The notes beneath the pieces were generated by a model. It did not search any database. It was given only the letters and a program-made list of their open reading frames with translations, and had not been told where the DNA came from. A stretch of 64,000 nucleotides of DNA from Gilliamella apicola (GTDB lineage: Bacteria > Pseudomonadota > Gammaproteobacteria > Enterobacterales > Orbaceae): positions 1,240,001 through 1,304,000 of the forward strand of contig NZ_CP007445.1 of assembly GCF_000599985.1 (NCBI RefSeq), written 5' to 3'. Below are positions 36,237 to 45,180 of this stretch, one piece after another. Both the position numbers and the translations under genes were made by a program. Within the stretch, counting starts at the first letter, position 1; every line of letters starts with the position of its first letter.

Positions 36237-36722
36237 ATGGATAATCCGTGCAAAGATTGCGAAAAAAATATTGTTCTTTCAGATATTAAATCTGTAGAGA
36301 AAGTTTTATCATATTGTTTTCCTGAGGAATTTATATTACATTATCTGTCCTTTAATGGTGGGATACCGTCCAGAGCTTGGTGGGAAAGCAATGATGATTT
36401 TGAACCATTAGAAATTGCTTTTTTGAAACCATTTAAATATAACAAATCAACTAATGATGACCCGAAATCTTTAATTGATGGTTGTTATCATGAGATGATC
36501 ACAAAGAACGTGATTCCGATAAATATCATACCTTTTGGAAATGATTGGGGTGGTAATTATTTTTGTTTAGATAAGAATGATGGTAGTGTGATCTTTTATG
36601 CAACAGATTCATTTGATCCAAATCTTTCTATGGATAAAAATCATGTGTTAGTACAGAAAAAACTAGCTTCTTCCTTCAAAGAGTTTATGGACAAATTAGT
36701 TACCGAAGAGGATTTGGATTAG
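36237..36722 (+). CDS. SUKH (SMI1/KNR4) immunity protein for the WHH tip
   Basis: 161 residues from ATG 36237 (AAAAAGAGGTG upstream). SVEKVLSYCFPEEFILHYLS FNGG, then NIIPFGNDWGGNYFCLDKND, GSVIFYATDSFDPNLSM and LASSFKEFMDKLV: all SMI1/KNR4 landmarks in order, including the IPFGNDWGGN strand and the final SFxEF helix. Pairing with a WHH nuclease is usual. Confidence 0.85.
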   Translation: MDNPCKDCEKNIVLSDIKSVEKVLSYCFPEEFILHYLSFNGGIPSRAWWESNDDFEPLEIAFLKPFKYNKSTNDDPKSLIDGCYHEMITKNVIPINIIPFGNDWGGNYFCLDKNDGSVIFYATDSFDPNLSMDKNHVLVQKKLASSFKEFMDKLVTEEDLD

Positions 36723-36740
36723 CTATTTAATTAATTTTAA

Positions 36741-36776
36741 GAGCCGGGCGAGAAATTGAATCTTCCTGGCTTTTTT
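36741..36776 (+). terminator. Rho-independent terminator after the SUKH gene
   Basis: GAGCCGGGCGAGA...TCTTCCTGGC followed by TTTTTTATTA, an imperfect stem similar in sequence to the terminators at 31332 and 38879. Confidence 0.6.
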
Positions 36777-36782
36777 ATTATT

Positions 36783-37458
36783 TAATTCTCGTTCAGTAAA
36801 CAAAACAAACCATGCCTTCCTTGATCTACTTAACCACTTAGCGATGATTTACTAACTCACATAATTGCTTTAGGTGAACAGTGGTAAAGAGTTGCTAACC
36901 TTATCTTCCGTGTTAAATGTCAGGTGGTTACACGCCTGAATAATCAAGTTGCTTATCTAGCTGAAATCATTTTCTGCTTTTTGTTAGATAAACAGTCTAT
37001 TTTTGCAATAAGTTGCTACCACTTAGGCATCAGAAAGTGAGAAGAGATGCGGCAGGTAATAGTGTGTTTAAAAATATGATGGCATTTTAATCGTTCCAAA
37101 GCCTCGATTAAACTAAGAGTAGGATGCAATTTTAATCTGTATGTGACTAATAAACTCTCTTGAATTGACAGGTGGGGATTACTTTCTTTTCGTTGAGGTT
37201 TAAAGAAAGGGAGTAACAGCTAACTTTTATACCTAAACCTAACGAATAGTTAATTGATAAAGTTACTGGTAATGTAAAAACAACACATGATGTAGTGTTA
37301 TTAGTAAATGCTTTGAGCCTCATAAAATAGATATGAGTACCGTTAGTGATATACTAAAAACACAGAGGCAATGATTTGAAAAATTTCTAAATTGTTTCTC
37401 TCAGCTAATGCCATTAGGTTGATTATATTAATGAACTAACAAAAATAAAGGTATATTA
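36783..37458. other. Decayed spacer with possible toxin tail
   Basis: No intact gene. Near 37320-37400 a frame reads PHKIDMSTVSDILKTQRQ before stops, which may be the tail of a toxin tip matching the next immunity gene. The part 36783-37160 shows no recognisable element. Confidence 0.35.
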
Positions 37459-37713
37459 ATGATGAATATTGTTTTTCCTGAATTTTATGATGAATTATTA
37501 GAAATGGAGTGTAAATCAAAGGGATGTGCGTTGAACTTTAATATCAACTTAAACGGAGTTAAGATGAAATTTAATTTTTATGACATTGTAAGATTTACTC
37601 AGGATGCTAAATCTGATCTTGAAGAATATGGTTTTTTTAGGGATGAAGATGCTGTCATTCTTCCTGAGGTTACTCGTGAGCAAATTTATAAATATTTAAG
37701 TACTCTAAGTTAA
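37459..37713 (+). CDS. Putative immunity protein
   Basis: 84 residues from ATG 37459 (AAAGGTATATTA upstream; a second ATG at 37462). NIVFPEFYDELLEMECKSKG, KFNFYDIVRFTQDAKSDLEE, VILPEVTREQIYKYLSTLS. Small, acidic, cytosolic. Followed by a weak hairpin (CGGAA...TTCCG, 37724-37750). Family unknown. Confidence 0.65.
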   Translation: MMNIVFPEFYDELLEMECKSKGCALNFNINLNGVKMKFNFYDIVRFTQDAKSDLEEYGFFRDEDAVILPEVTREQIYKYLSTLS

Positions 37714-37779
37714 AAAAATAATCGGAAAGATCTTCCTTTGATTCTTCCGTCTATTTTTTCTACATTTACACCTAAATTT

Positions 37780-37850
37780 ATTTAATAAACCATTTACGAA
37801 AGAAGTGAATAAAGTATTTAAAAAAGTATTATTAGATAAAAATTTTGATT
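37780..37850 (+). repeat. Short duplicate of the segment at 38926-38996
   Basis: TTTAATAAACCATTTACGAA and the following AAAAAAGTATTATTAGATAA AAATTTTGATTAT also occur at 38933-39004 with few differences. Each follows a hairpin with a GGAAAGATCTTCC core, so hairpin plus downstream piece were copied together. Confidence 0.6.
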
Positions 37851-37899
37851 ATTTTGACAATTAAGATGGCAATTTAATAATTTAGGATAGTGAGTTAAT

Positions 37900-38195
37900 T
37901 TGGTTGGGAGAATATGCTTTCTATGGGCAATTGAAACACCATCGCAACTGAGATTGGTGGTATAATTCAGATAAGAAAGAGCAAAAATTGCGCTTTGCGT
38001 GGCAATATTATAACCCAGAAACGGTTATACATAGTAACACGCTGCGTTATTATGATCCAAGTAGTGGTCGATTTATCCAACAAAACCCAATTGGTCTGGT
38101 GGAAATAAATCTTTACCAGTATGTGCTAATTTACTTACTTGGATTGATCCTTATGGACTGGGATTATGTAATGCGGAATTCAAATGATTTAATCA
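37900..38195 (+). pseudogene. Divergent Rhs core remnant
   Basis: LRFAWQYYNPETVIHSNTLR, YYDPSSGRFIQQNPIGL, NLYQYVLIYLLGLILMD are recognisable but differ in codon use and sequence from all other cores here (for example NTLRYYDPSSGRF rather than [13 protein letters not shown]). A frameshift hides the VPNLLTWIDPYGLG boundary. It comes from another rhs lineage. Confidence 0.6.
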
Positions 38196-38460
38196 ATAGA
38201 TGATATTTATAAATCTAAATCTGGCTTTTATGGTGATCATAGAAATGTACGAATGACCAACTCAAAGAATAATCCAATATTTGACAAGAATGGAAATCAG
38301 ATTTGGACAAGAGAAAATCAATTTACAAAAGCAGATGGAATTTAAATTGTTATTCAAGATTATTCTCCAGGGCACCAATAACACCGATGACTCAGATAAT
38401 CAATGTCCGCATTTTAATATAAGACCTATTGAAAATATTCGAACAGGAACCGTGCCTGTA
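38196..38460 (+). pseudogene. GPHFN-type toxin tip remnant
   Basis: IDDIYKSKSGFYGDHRNVRM, NPIFDKNGNQIWTRENQFTK ADGI-TAA-IVIQDYSPGHQ and, after a frameshift, DDSDNQCPHFNIRPIENIRT GTVP. The IVIQDxSxGHQ...PHFNxRP...RTGxVP arrangement is that of a well-known Rhs nuclease-type tip; the cassette at 9404 is a distant relative. Confidence 0.6.
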
Positions 38461-38493
38461 GATTTTATAATCATAAATTTTAAGGGCATTAAT

Positions 38494-38877
38494 ATGTATT
38501 GGAATGAACTTGATGGCAGCATTTTATTTAATAAGGTTTTTTCTAATCCTGTAAAGATAAATGAAATTGATATTTTTGATATAAGAATAGACCGCGAAGG
38601 AGCTACCGTAATAATAACTTTTGATCTAATTGACGAATTGCCAGACAATCCATTACCAAAGTGGATTAAGGGCTATAACAGATGTCGATGCGGTATTAAT
38701 TGCGGATGTGTTAGTGCAATTAAAATAGAAGGCATATCAATCAATATGCCTGCTAAAATAAAAATAGATAAGAATGATCATTACAATGAAGTTTCAATTA
38801 ACGGCTCTACGATTTATTTATATCTAAAATGTGCTCATATTCAATTTATGGGACCATCAGTATATATTAGTAACTAA
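38494..38877 (+). CDS. Imm50-like immunity protein
   Basis: ATG 38494 (TAAGGGCATTAAT upstream) is preferred over the long frame from 38281, which starts inside the toxin remnant. 127 residues: MYWNELDGSILFNKVFSNPV, IDIFDIRIDREGATVIITFD, LPKWIKGYNRC, IKIEGISIN. The WxELDGS...NPxxIxEIDIxDIxIDRxGxxVxxxFDL pattern resembles immunity family 50. It pairs with a GPHFN-type tip. Confidence 0.7.
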   Translation: MYWNELDGSILFNKVFSNPVKINEIDIFDIRIDREGATVIITFDLIDELPDNPLPKWIKGYNRCRCGINCGCVSAIKIEGISINMPAKIKIDKNDHYNEVSINGSTIYLYLKCAHIQFMGPSVYISN

Positions 38878-38878
38878 A

Positions 38879-38919
38879 AAATAGCCGGAAAGATCTTCCT
38901 CTGCTCCTTCCGGCTATTT
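38879..38919 (+). terminator. Long perfect hairpin after the Imm50-like gene
   Basis: AAATAGCCGGAA (38879-38890) and TTCCGGCTATTT (38908-38919) form a 12-bp perfect stem with an 18-base loop. The terminal TATTT is a weak T-run, so it may terminate in both directions. A shorter variant occurs at 37724. Confidence 0.65.
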
Positions 38920-38925
38920 GCGCCT

Positions 38926-39106
38926 AAATTCATTTAATAAGCCATTTATGAAAGATGTGAATAAAATGCTTAAAAAAGTATTATTAGATAAAAATTTTGA
39001 TTATTCTAGCAAAATACCTTCTACAACACTTGGGACACTTTCAGATTATAATCGTTCAAGGGGTAAACCTACATCTGAAATATTAATTGATACAGTTGAT
39101 TAAGGA
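38926..39106 (+). pseudogene. Toxin tail before the pentapeptide gene
   Basis: The frame NSFNKPFMKDVNKMLKKVLL, YSSKIPSTTLGTLSDYNRSR, GKPTSEILIDTVD-TAA ends 12 bases before the next gene, as toxin tails do here. Its first third is the repeated segment also found at 37780. No Rhs core upstream. Confidence 0.4.
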
Positions 39107-39114
39107 AATTATTA

Positions 39115-39594
39115 ATGATCAAAATTAAATTTGAATCTGGTGAATCTAAGGAGTTTAATTTAACTACATTTGATGGTTCTGATCTAAGTAATTTAAAACT
39201 TCATACAGCTATATTTGAAGGATATTCTATGTGCAATGTAAATTTTAATTATACAGATTTACGTAATGTAAACTTTGCATATTGTAACTTAAATTACTCA
39301 AATTTTACGGATGCATCTTTAATAAATTGCAATTTAATGAATTGTTCACTAGTTAATGTAAATATGACTAGAAGCAAATTAATCGGGGCATTTTTATTAA
39401 ATGCTGATTTGAAAAATGCTAATTTATTTGGTGCAGATTTGTTTGGCACAAATTTTAATTGTACTAATTTAAAAGGTGTGAATTTACAAACAGCAAGAAT
39501 AGAAGAAGCTAGTTTTATAAATGCAGTTTATGATAAATATACTATATGGCCTGAATTTTTCATACCAGAAATCAATGGAGCTATTTTAGTATAA
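39115..39594 (+). CDS. Pentapeptide-repeat immunity-like protein
   Basis: 159 residues from ATG 39115 (TTAAGGAAATTATT upstream). From residue 20 to 130 it is a run of A(D/N)Lxx-type pentapeptides: NFNYTDLRNVNFAYCNLNYS, LKNANLFGADLFGTNFNCTN, forming a right-handed beta-helix, then the usual YDKYTIWPEFFIPEINGA end. Some such proteins mimic DNA and protect gyrase; here, from its position behind a toxin tail, immunity is inferred. Confidence 0.8.
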   Translation: MIKIKFESGESKEFNLTTFDGSDLSNLKLHTAIFEGYSMCNVNFNYTDLRNVNFAYCNLNYSNFTDASLINCNLMNCSLVNVNMTRSKLIGAFLLNADLKNANLFGADLFGTNFNCTNLKGVNLQTARIEEASFINAVYDKYTIWPEFFIPEINGAILV

Positions 39595-39774
39595 AAATAA
39601 CTTAATATTCATTTCAAAATTAGTAAATTATATGATTCCAAAAGATAAAATATATAAATATATTCCTTTAATTAAGTTTAATGAATTATAGTAAATCTAT
39701 AAAGTTTGACTCAAGACAGATGAACTAATAAATCTAGTAATTAAAGTTGTGATGAATTTTAAATAATCACTAAA

Positions 39775-40194
39775 TTCCAATACTGGTTGCTTTTCACAGC
39801 CGGATCCGATTGGTCTGATGGGGGATTTAATTTTCATCAATATGCGCCTAATGCGCTTACTTGGACCTCTCCGAGAGGTTGGACATATCTTACTCTTAAA
39901 GTTAAAAGTTGAAGAAAGGACTTGAGTTATGTTAAAGACCATGCAAAAGTACCGAAATTATCGAAAGGAGACAAAAATATTTTTATCAATGATTTGAATC
40001 CTACTAATAGAAGTAAAAATTGGTTACAAATGAGATCTACTGGCGTAGAAAATTTAGGTAGAAAAAATCCTAAAAGTAAAAATTATTGGCTTGAACATCC
40101 GACCTCATCTTGGTGCAGGCTCTTCGGGCATACCTAAGCTTTATGAGTCAGGTCATATAGTAAAATCGAAAGGTGAGAAGAAAGTATTTACATG
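39775..40194 (+). pseudogene. Rhs boundary scrap and toxin tip, frameshifted
   Basis: 39795-39880 keeps FSQPDPIGL...NFHQYAPNALTWTSPRGW with losses. The tip then reads RDLSYVKDHAKVPKLSKGDK, NDLNPTNRSKNWLQMRSTGV and shifts frame near 40100 into HLGAGSSGIPKLYESGHIVK SKGEKKVFT-TGA, overlapping the next gene's ATG. Family unknown. Confidence 0.55.
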
Positions 40195-40803
40195 ATAAGT
40201 AATGAGAAATTGATTGTATTCCCTGTTCCTAATTGGAATAGAATAATTAGTTCTGAACTTGATTCAATGGCATATTGTATATGCTATCAATACGGTATTG
40301 ATTCAAATGGTTTTGGACCTTATGGATTTAATACCGAGCAAGCTGAAAAAATAATAAGTACTACATTTCCCAATTTGATGTTTTTAGAAAAAGACAATGA
40401 GGGTTTTATATCTTTAAAAGATACTAAAATTGTTCAACAGTTTGGCATCTATTTATATGGCAATTCTGTAAAATTAGAATCATTGAAAATTGAATTAAAA
40501 AATTATTATATTGAAAAAAAGAAAAATGAAATTAAATTTAAAAAATCTATGGTCCCAATATCTTTACCCACCGAGCCTTTGATTATGTCATTGTTGAATA
40601 AGCATCAAACTCAAAATGATACTATTAAAAAATTAGTAAATTCGAATATAGGTCTAATTTTTTGTCATCATTATATGCCTGAAGCAGGTTTAACATTAAT
40701 AATGTTTGAAAGAAAAATCTTATTAGAATTAAAAAAAAATGCTACTTATTATAAAGTGAATTTCGTCGAACTGAGTTCGATTGATGAAATTAAAGCTTGG
40801 TAA
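40192..40803 (+). CDS. Putative immunity protein
   Basis: 203 residues; ATG 40192 overlaps the toxin TGA. MISNEKLIVFPVPNWNRIIS, YCICYQYGIDSNGFGPYGFN and a Lys-rich middle. Larger than most partners here. Intact beside a broken toxin. Family unknown. Confidence 0.75.
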   Translation: MISNEKLIVFPVPNWNRIISSELDSMAYCICYQYGIDSNGFGPYGFNTEQAEKIISTTFPNLMFLEKDNEGFISLKDTKIVQQFGIYLYGNSVKLESLKIELKNYYIEKKKNEIKFKKSMVPISLPTEPLIMSLLNKHQTQNDTIKKLVNSNIGLIFCHHYMPEAGLTLIMFERKILLELKKNATYYKVNFVELSSIDEIKAW

Positions 40804-40949
40804 TATTGGACTTTATAATACTATTTTTATTATTAAACTATACTATCTATCGGATGGTATAAAAATAATAGAGTAAACTAGATCGCTCCAACCAAAAAAA
40901 ATAATCTGTATCTTTAAACTAACACAAATTTGCCTTAATCCCTTCAGTT

Positions 40950-41425
40950 TGATTTGATCGTAGTAAACTACAGCTATCTATACGACAAGACTGACCAGCG
41001 CATAGAAAAACACTGGCAAGAACGTGACAGGAAACCATACAACTGTACCACTTTTCTGTGTGGTGTAAATGATTCAAGAAAGCAGCACAGACAAACGCCA
41101 GAGTCTGTATATGTATACCGATAAAGTTAGCTATGAACCGATGGTGTGACGAGACCGAACCGGCAATATCAACAAAAGCATATCTACTACTTCCATACTC
41201 ACATGAATAGCATGCTGGGGGAGATGACAGATGAAGACAAATCGTCTGGGAATATTCATACCAGCTGTGGGTAAGCCGATACAGGAGATAGCCCATACAG
41301 ATATACATCTGAACCAACAGTATCAATGGCAGTATATAGGCAGATAAACCAAGCTTTACTATAATACCTTGAGGTACTATGGTCTGGATACTGGTAACTT
41401 TACACCGCTTGATCCAATAGGAGCG
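40950..41425 (+). pseudogene. Rhs core remnant, heavily decayed
   Basis: Second-allele core is recognisable by nucleotide similarity through SSTDKRQSLYMYTDKVSYEP, YYFHTHMNSMLGEMTDEDK, and YYNTLRYYGLDTGNFTPLDP IG, with many stops. It breaks off at 41425 and joins the tail of an immunity paralogue. The minus-strand open frame 40919-41431 is a shadow. Confidence 0.6.
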
Positions 41426-41429
41426 GATC

Positions 41430-41567
41430 AATATATAGAAGACTTGCAGAATTATTGTTTTTCTTAAATTATAGAGATTTAAGAAAGAGGTTAGTGAAAG
41501 AACGTAAGGATAGTAAAGGTATAGTAAAAATCTATACTTATTTTATTGATGAATATAGTTTTTAATA
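41430..41567 (+). pseudogene. 3' end of a type-B alpha-helical immunity gene
   Basis: IYRRLAELLFFLNYRDLRKRL-like sequence (QYIEDLQNYCFS in one frame, with a lost base) and VKERKDSKGIVKIYTYFIDE match the C-terminal third of the genes at 42364 and 43700, up to the spacer AATAGAATTGAGAAAAAATG that precedes the next gene. It is the left end of the tandem array. Confidence 0.6.
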
Positions 41568-41580
41568 GAATTGAGAAAAA

Positions 41581-42093
41581 ATGACAACAAAACCTATTTG
41601 TTCTATAAAATGGAACTCTTTAAAAAAGGCTGACCATAAATTTATGATCAGCAAACATAACTTTAGAAAAACAGATGATTTTTTTAAGCAAATTTTATCG
41701 GCTCTTAATTATGAAAAAGGTATAGATCAACAGAGAATTGCATTAAAAATGATAAGAGATGAGCATTTTAGTGACTCAGAACTTGAAATATTAATACCTA
41801 TAATCATTAATATAGCTGTAGATGGTAATATAGATAACTTGCCTTCTGCCAGAGAAGTCTTATTTAATAACGCTTTAAACAGTAATGATATTGTCAGGAA
41901 AAAATTGACATCCATGTTTGATGACTTTCTTAGTTCTGAAGACGACTGGATATATATGAGACTTTCAGAATTATTAATTTTCCTAAATTACAATGATTTA
42001 AGAAAGAGATTAATAGATAAATGTAAAAATAGTACTGATGAGAACATACTAGACGTCTATACTACTTTTCTTCAAGACTATGGCTGGCTTTAG
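41581..42093 (+). CDS. Alpha-helical immunity paralogue, type A, copy 1
   Basis: 170 residues: MTTKPICSIKWNSLKKADHK, HNFRKTDDFFKQILSALN, MIRDEHFSDSELEILIPIII NIAVDGN, KKLTSMFDDFLSSEDDWIYM, RLIDKCKNSTDE. All-helical with HEAT-like pairs. Type A is recognised by IRDEHFSDxELE, PYAREVLFNNA and a DWxY...GW(L/V) end. Copies 2 and 3 are at 42901 and 44219. The ribosome site is GAGAAAAA. Function inferred from context: immunity. Confidence 0.75.
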   Translation: MTTKPICSIKWNSLKKADHKFMISKHNFRKTDDFFKQILSALNYEKGIDQQRIALKMIRDEHFSDSELEILIPIIINIAVDGNIDNLPSAREVLFNNALNSNDIVRKKLTSMFDDFLSSEDDWIYMRLSELLIFLNYNDLRKRLIDKCKNSTDENILDVYTTFLQDYGWL

Positions 42094-42363
42094 CAAAACA
42101 AAGCTACAAAGGAGGAATTAAATTTTTATTCATTCTCTGTTATAGTCCAATAAACAGATATATTATTAATTTCATTAGCTCACTGTTTAACCTATGGTTA
42201 CTTATATAGTTCTGCATTTTATTACAGTCTGACTATTTTCAAGGATTCAGATAATCAGTGATTCAAATAATAAAGTATTTTATGCAATACAAGATATACT
42301 AACAACTAAATTACAAGAGTTATTTGATTCTTTAAATAAGAAATACAATAGGAAAAAATAAAC

Positions 42364-42885
42364 ATGATAAAGGAATGTACTAATTCTAGAGAATGGATCT
42401 CTTTAGAAAAAGCTTGTGTAGAACTTATGGGTATTCAGTATCGCTTTAAAGAGACAAATGATTTAAAAGATTTGTTTGATCAACTTTTATTGGCTATTCA
42501 TAATAATGATTTAGCTGAACAGGCAACAGTATTGAGACTTATTAGGGATGAGGCTTTTACAGCTTTAGAACTTGAAATATTAGCGCCGGTAATCATTAAT
42601 ATAGCTGTAAATAAAAATACTGATAACTCGATTCTTGCCAGAAAATGCTTAGTCAAAAAAGCTTTTAATCATGATCACATTATCAGAGAGAAATTGACAT
42701 CTATGTTTGATGATTTTCTTCAGTCTGAGGATCAATATATATATAAAAGACTTGCAGAATTGCTGTTTTTTTTAGATTACAAAGATTTAAGAAAAAGATT
42801 AATGGAAAAATGTAAGGATAGTAAAGATAAAGATATAGAAATAGTAAATATCTATACTGAATTTACTGAAAAGTATGATTTTTAA
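42364..42885 (+). CDS. Alpha-helical immunity paralogue, type B, copy 1
   Basis: 173 residues: MIKECTNSREWISLEKACVE, NDLKDLFDQLLLAIHNND, LAPVIINIAVNKNTDNSILA RKCLV, KYDF end. Type B differs from type A by AxELExLAPVIIN, DNSILARxCLV and the KDIEIVNIYTEFTEKYDF end, while REKLTSMFDDFL is shared. It is 15 bases from a type A gene, the repeated order in this array. Confidence 0.75.
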   Translation: MIKECTNSREWISLEKACVELMGIQYRFKETNDLKDLFDQLLLAIHNNDLAEQATVLRLIRDEAFTALELEILAPVIINIAVNKNTDNSILARKCLVKKAFNHDHIIREKLTSMFDDFLQSEDQYIYKRLAELLFFLDYKDLRKRLMEKCKDSKDKDIEIVNIYTEFTEKYDF

Positions 42886-42900
42886 TAGAATTAAGAAAAA

Positions 42901-43404
42901 ATGACAACAAAACCTATTTATTCTAGAGAATGGAACTCTGTTAGAGAAGCGGATCGTGAACTGATGCTTAGTAGACATAACTTTAGAAAAACAAGTGATT
43001 TTTTAGAGCAAATTTTATTGGCTTTAAATGATTTATCACAACAGCAACGTGCATTGGAATGGATAAGGGATGAGCATTTTAGTGACCCAGAACTTGAAAT
43101 ATTAATACCTATAATCATTGATATAGCTGTAGATGGTAATCAAGACCGTTTACCTTATGCCAGAGAAATCTTATTTAATAACGCTTTTAACAGTAATGAT
43201 ATTGTTAGGAAAAAACTGACATTCATGTTTGATGGCTTTCTTAGGTCTGAGGACGACTGGATATATATGAGACTTATGGAATTATTGTGTTTTTTAAATT
43301 ACAATGATTTAAGAATGAGATTAATAGATAAATGTAAAAATAGTACTGATGAGAATATAGTAGATGTCTATACTAGTTTTATTCAAAACCGTGGCTGGCT
43401 TTAG
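42901..43404 (+). CDS. Alpha-helical immunity paralogue, type A, copy 2
   Basis: 167 residues, 15 bases after the type B gene and probably cotranscribed. MTTKPIYSREWNSVREADRE, SRHNFRKTSDFLEQILLALN, WIRDEHFSDPELEILIPIII. Changes to copy 1 are spread over the gene (for example TFMFDGFLRSEDDW), so the copies diverge by point changes without frame damage, consistent with selection. Confidence 0.75.
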   Translation: MTTKPIYSREWNSVREADRELMLSRHNFRKTSDFLEQILLALNDLSQQQRALEWIRDEHFSDPELEILIPIIIDIAVDGNQDRLPYAREILFNNAFNSNDIVRKKLTFMFDGFLRSEDDWIYMRLMELLCFLNYNDLRMRLIDKCKNSTDENIVDVYTSFIQNRGWL

Positions 43405-43699
43405 TAAAACAAAGCTATCAAGGAGAAATTAAATTTTCACGGATTTTATCATTAAATCCCAATTTAGTCCTATAAACAGATATATTATTAATCTCATTAG
43501 CTCACTGTTTACCATAAGGTTGCTGATATAGTTCTGCATTTTATTACAGTCTGCCTATGCTCAATCATCCCAGTAATCAATGGCTCAGATCTCGCGGTAT
43601 TATATGCAATATAAAATGCTAACAAATTAGTTCTAAAAATTATTTGATTTTTTACTCTTGAAATATGGTAGAAATAAAAAGAAATGGAAATAAGAAAAA
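43405..43699 (+). repeat. Spacer repeated in the tandem array
   Basis: The spacer contains TATAAACAGATATATTATTA and CTCATTAGCTCACTGTTTA, then TATAGTTCTGCATTTTATTA CAGTCTG, also found in 42094-42363 (42148-42230). It marks the joint of tandem repeat units of about 1.3 kb (A-spacer-B). No gene inside. Confidence 0.65.
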
Positions 43700-44203
43700 A
43701 TGACAATGAAACCTATTTATTCTAAAGAATGGATAACTGTAAATGAGGATGACACAAAAGTTAGGGTTAGTCAGTTTTACTTTAGAAAAACTAATGATTT
43801 ATTTGAGCAAATTTTATTGGCCCTTAATGATGATGCAGCTGAACAGGCAACTGCATTGAGATTTCTAAGAAATGAGTGTCCTAGTGCCTCAGAACTTGAA
43901 GTATTAGCACCAGTAATCATTAATATGGCTGTAAATGAAAATACTGATAACTCGATTCTTGCCAGACAATGTTTAGTCAATAGCGCTTTTAATCAAAATC
44001 GCACTATCAGGAAGAAACTGACATCTATGTTTGATGATTTTCTTAAGTCTGATAATCAATATACATATAGAAGACTTGCAGAATTATTGTTTTTCTTAAA
44101 TTATAGAGATTTAAGAAAAAGGTTAATGGAAAAATGTAAGAATAGTAAAGATAAAAATATAGTAAATATCTATACTGAATTTACTGAACAATATGATTTT
44201 TAA
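43700..44203 (+). CDS. Alpha-helical immunity paralogue, type B, copy 2
   Basis: 167 residues: MTMKPIYSKEWITVNEDDTK, FYFRKTNDLFEQILLALNDD AAEQA, LAPVIINMAVNENTDNSILA, TEFTEQYDF. The N-terminus resembles type A more than the 42364 copy does (MTMKPIYSKEW), a sign of exchange between the two types. Confidence 0.75.
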   Translation: MTMKPIYSKEWITVNEDDTKVRVSQFYFRKTNDLFEQILLALNDDAAEQATALRFLRNECPSASELEVLAPVIINMAVNENTDNSILARQCLVNSAFNQNRTIRKKLTSMFDDFLKSDNQYTYRRLAELLFFLNYRDLRKRLMEKCKNSKDKNIVNIYTEFTEQYDF

Positions 44204-44218
44204 TAGAATTAAGAAAAA

Positions 44219-44722
44219 ATGACAACAAAACCTATTAATTCTAAAGAATGGAACTCTGTAATAGAAGCTGACCGTAGACTTGTGGCGAGCAAACATAACT
44301 TTAGAAAAACAAATAATTTTTTTGAGCAAATTTTATTAGCATTGAATGATCAAGAGCAACAGCAACTTGCATTAGAATGGATAAGGGATGAGCATTTTAG
44401 TGACTTAGAACTTGAAAGATTGATACCTATAATCATTGATATAGCTGTAGATGGTAATCAAGACCACTTGCCTTATGCCAGAGAAGTCTTATTTAATAAC
44501 GCTTTTAACAGTAAAGATATTGTCAGAAAAAAACTAACATCCATGTTTGATGACTTTCTTAACTCTGAGGATGACTGGATATATATGAGGCTTTCAGAAT
44601 TATTAATTTTTTTGAATTACAATGATTTAAGAAAGAGGTTGATAGATAAATGTAAAAATAGTGCTGATGAAAATATAGTAGATATCTATACTACTTTTCT
44701 TCAAGACTATGATTGGGTTTAG
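44219..44722 (+). CDS. Alpha-helical immunity paralogue, type A, copy 3
   Basis: 167 residues, 15 bases after type B copy 2. MTTKPINSKEWNSVIEADRR, SKHNFRKTNNFFEQILLALN, WIRDEHFSDLELERLIPIII, ending FLQDYDWV. Closes the array; the following sequence is unrelated. Confidence 0.75.
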   Translation: MTTKPINSKEWNSVIEADRRLVASKHNFRKTNNFFEQILLALNDQEQQQLALEWIRDEHFSDLELERLIPIIIDIAVDGNQDHLPYAREVLFNNAFNSKDIVRKKLTSMFDDFLNSEDDWIYMRLSELLIFLNYNDLRKRLIDKCKNSADENIVDIYTTFLQDYDWV

Positions 44723-44870
44723 CAAAATTAGTTCATATTGAAATATATTGCTTATATTATTATGTTAATGATGTGGTTGGGAAACTTTTTGATATTGATG
44801 GTAAAGTTCTTAAAAGGAATTAACTGATGCATACCTGTTATCAGACACTAAATAAAGAAGAGTTTTAAAT

Positions 44871-45140
44871 ATGCATGATTGGACATTAGTAACTATGATT
44901 CTTGATTGGGAAGAAAGTAGTTTTTTGATTAAATTTCTTAATAATAAATCATGTTCTGTGGATATTATTTGCCAAGGTATTAAATTTATTAACATACCCA
45001 AATGGGATAAGTGGGGGGAAAGTATAAGCGTAAATACATTTAATCTTAAAGATGATACCACATTTAAAAAACTAGAAATAGAAATGCAATCAGGTGATGT
45101 TATAACTATAATTGCAAATGATATAGTGATGCCTAAATAA
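44871..45140 (+). CDS. Immunity-like protein, MHDWTLV family
   Basis: 89 residues from ATG 44871. MHDWTLVTMILDWEESSFLI, GIKFINIPKWDKWGESISVN, DDTTFKKLEIEMQSGDVITI. A compact beta-rich protein; MHDWTLV...DWE...xxIPxxxxWGxSxSVN is a pattern I recognise in toxin-associated small proteins, unnamed. The preceding 44723-44870 carries no gene. Confidence 0.7.
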   Translation: MHDWTLVTMILDWEESSFLIKFLNNKSCSVDIICQGIKFINIPKWDKWGESISVNTFNLKDDTTFKKLEIEMQSGDVITIIANDIVMPK

Positions 45141-45180
45141 TAAATTATAGTCGGTTAAATAGTTTAAAATTTATTTATTT

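Noticed and set aside
38281..38877. Single 198-residue protein from 38281
   Set aside because: The first 60 residues are the frameshifted toxin tip (CPHFNIRP); the real gene most likely starts at ATG 38494.
41581..44722. Repeats considered as a CRISPR array or satellite
   Set aside because: The units are about 1.3 kb and encode proteins; no short direct repeats with unique spacers exist in the window.
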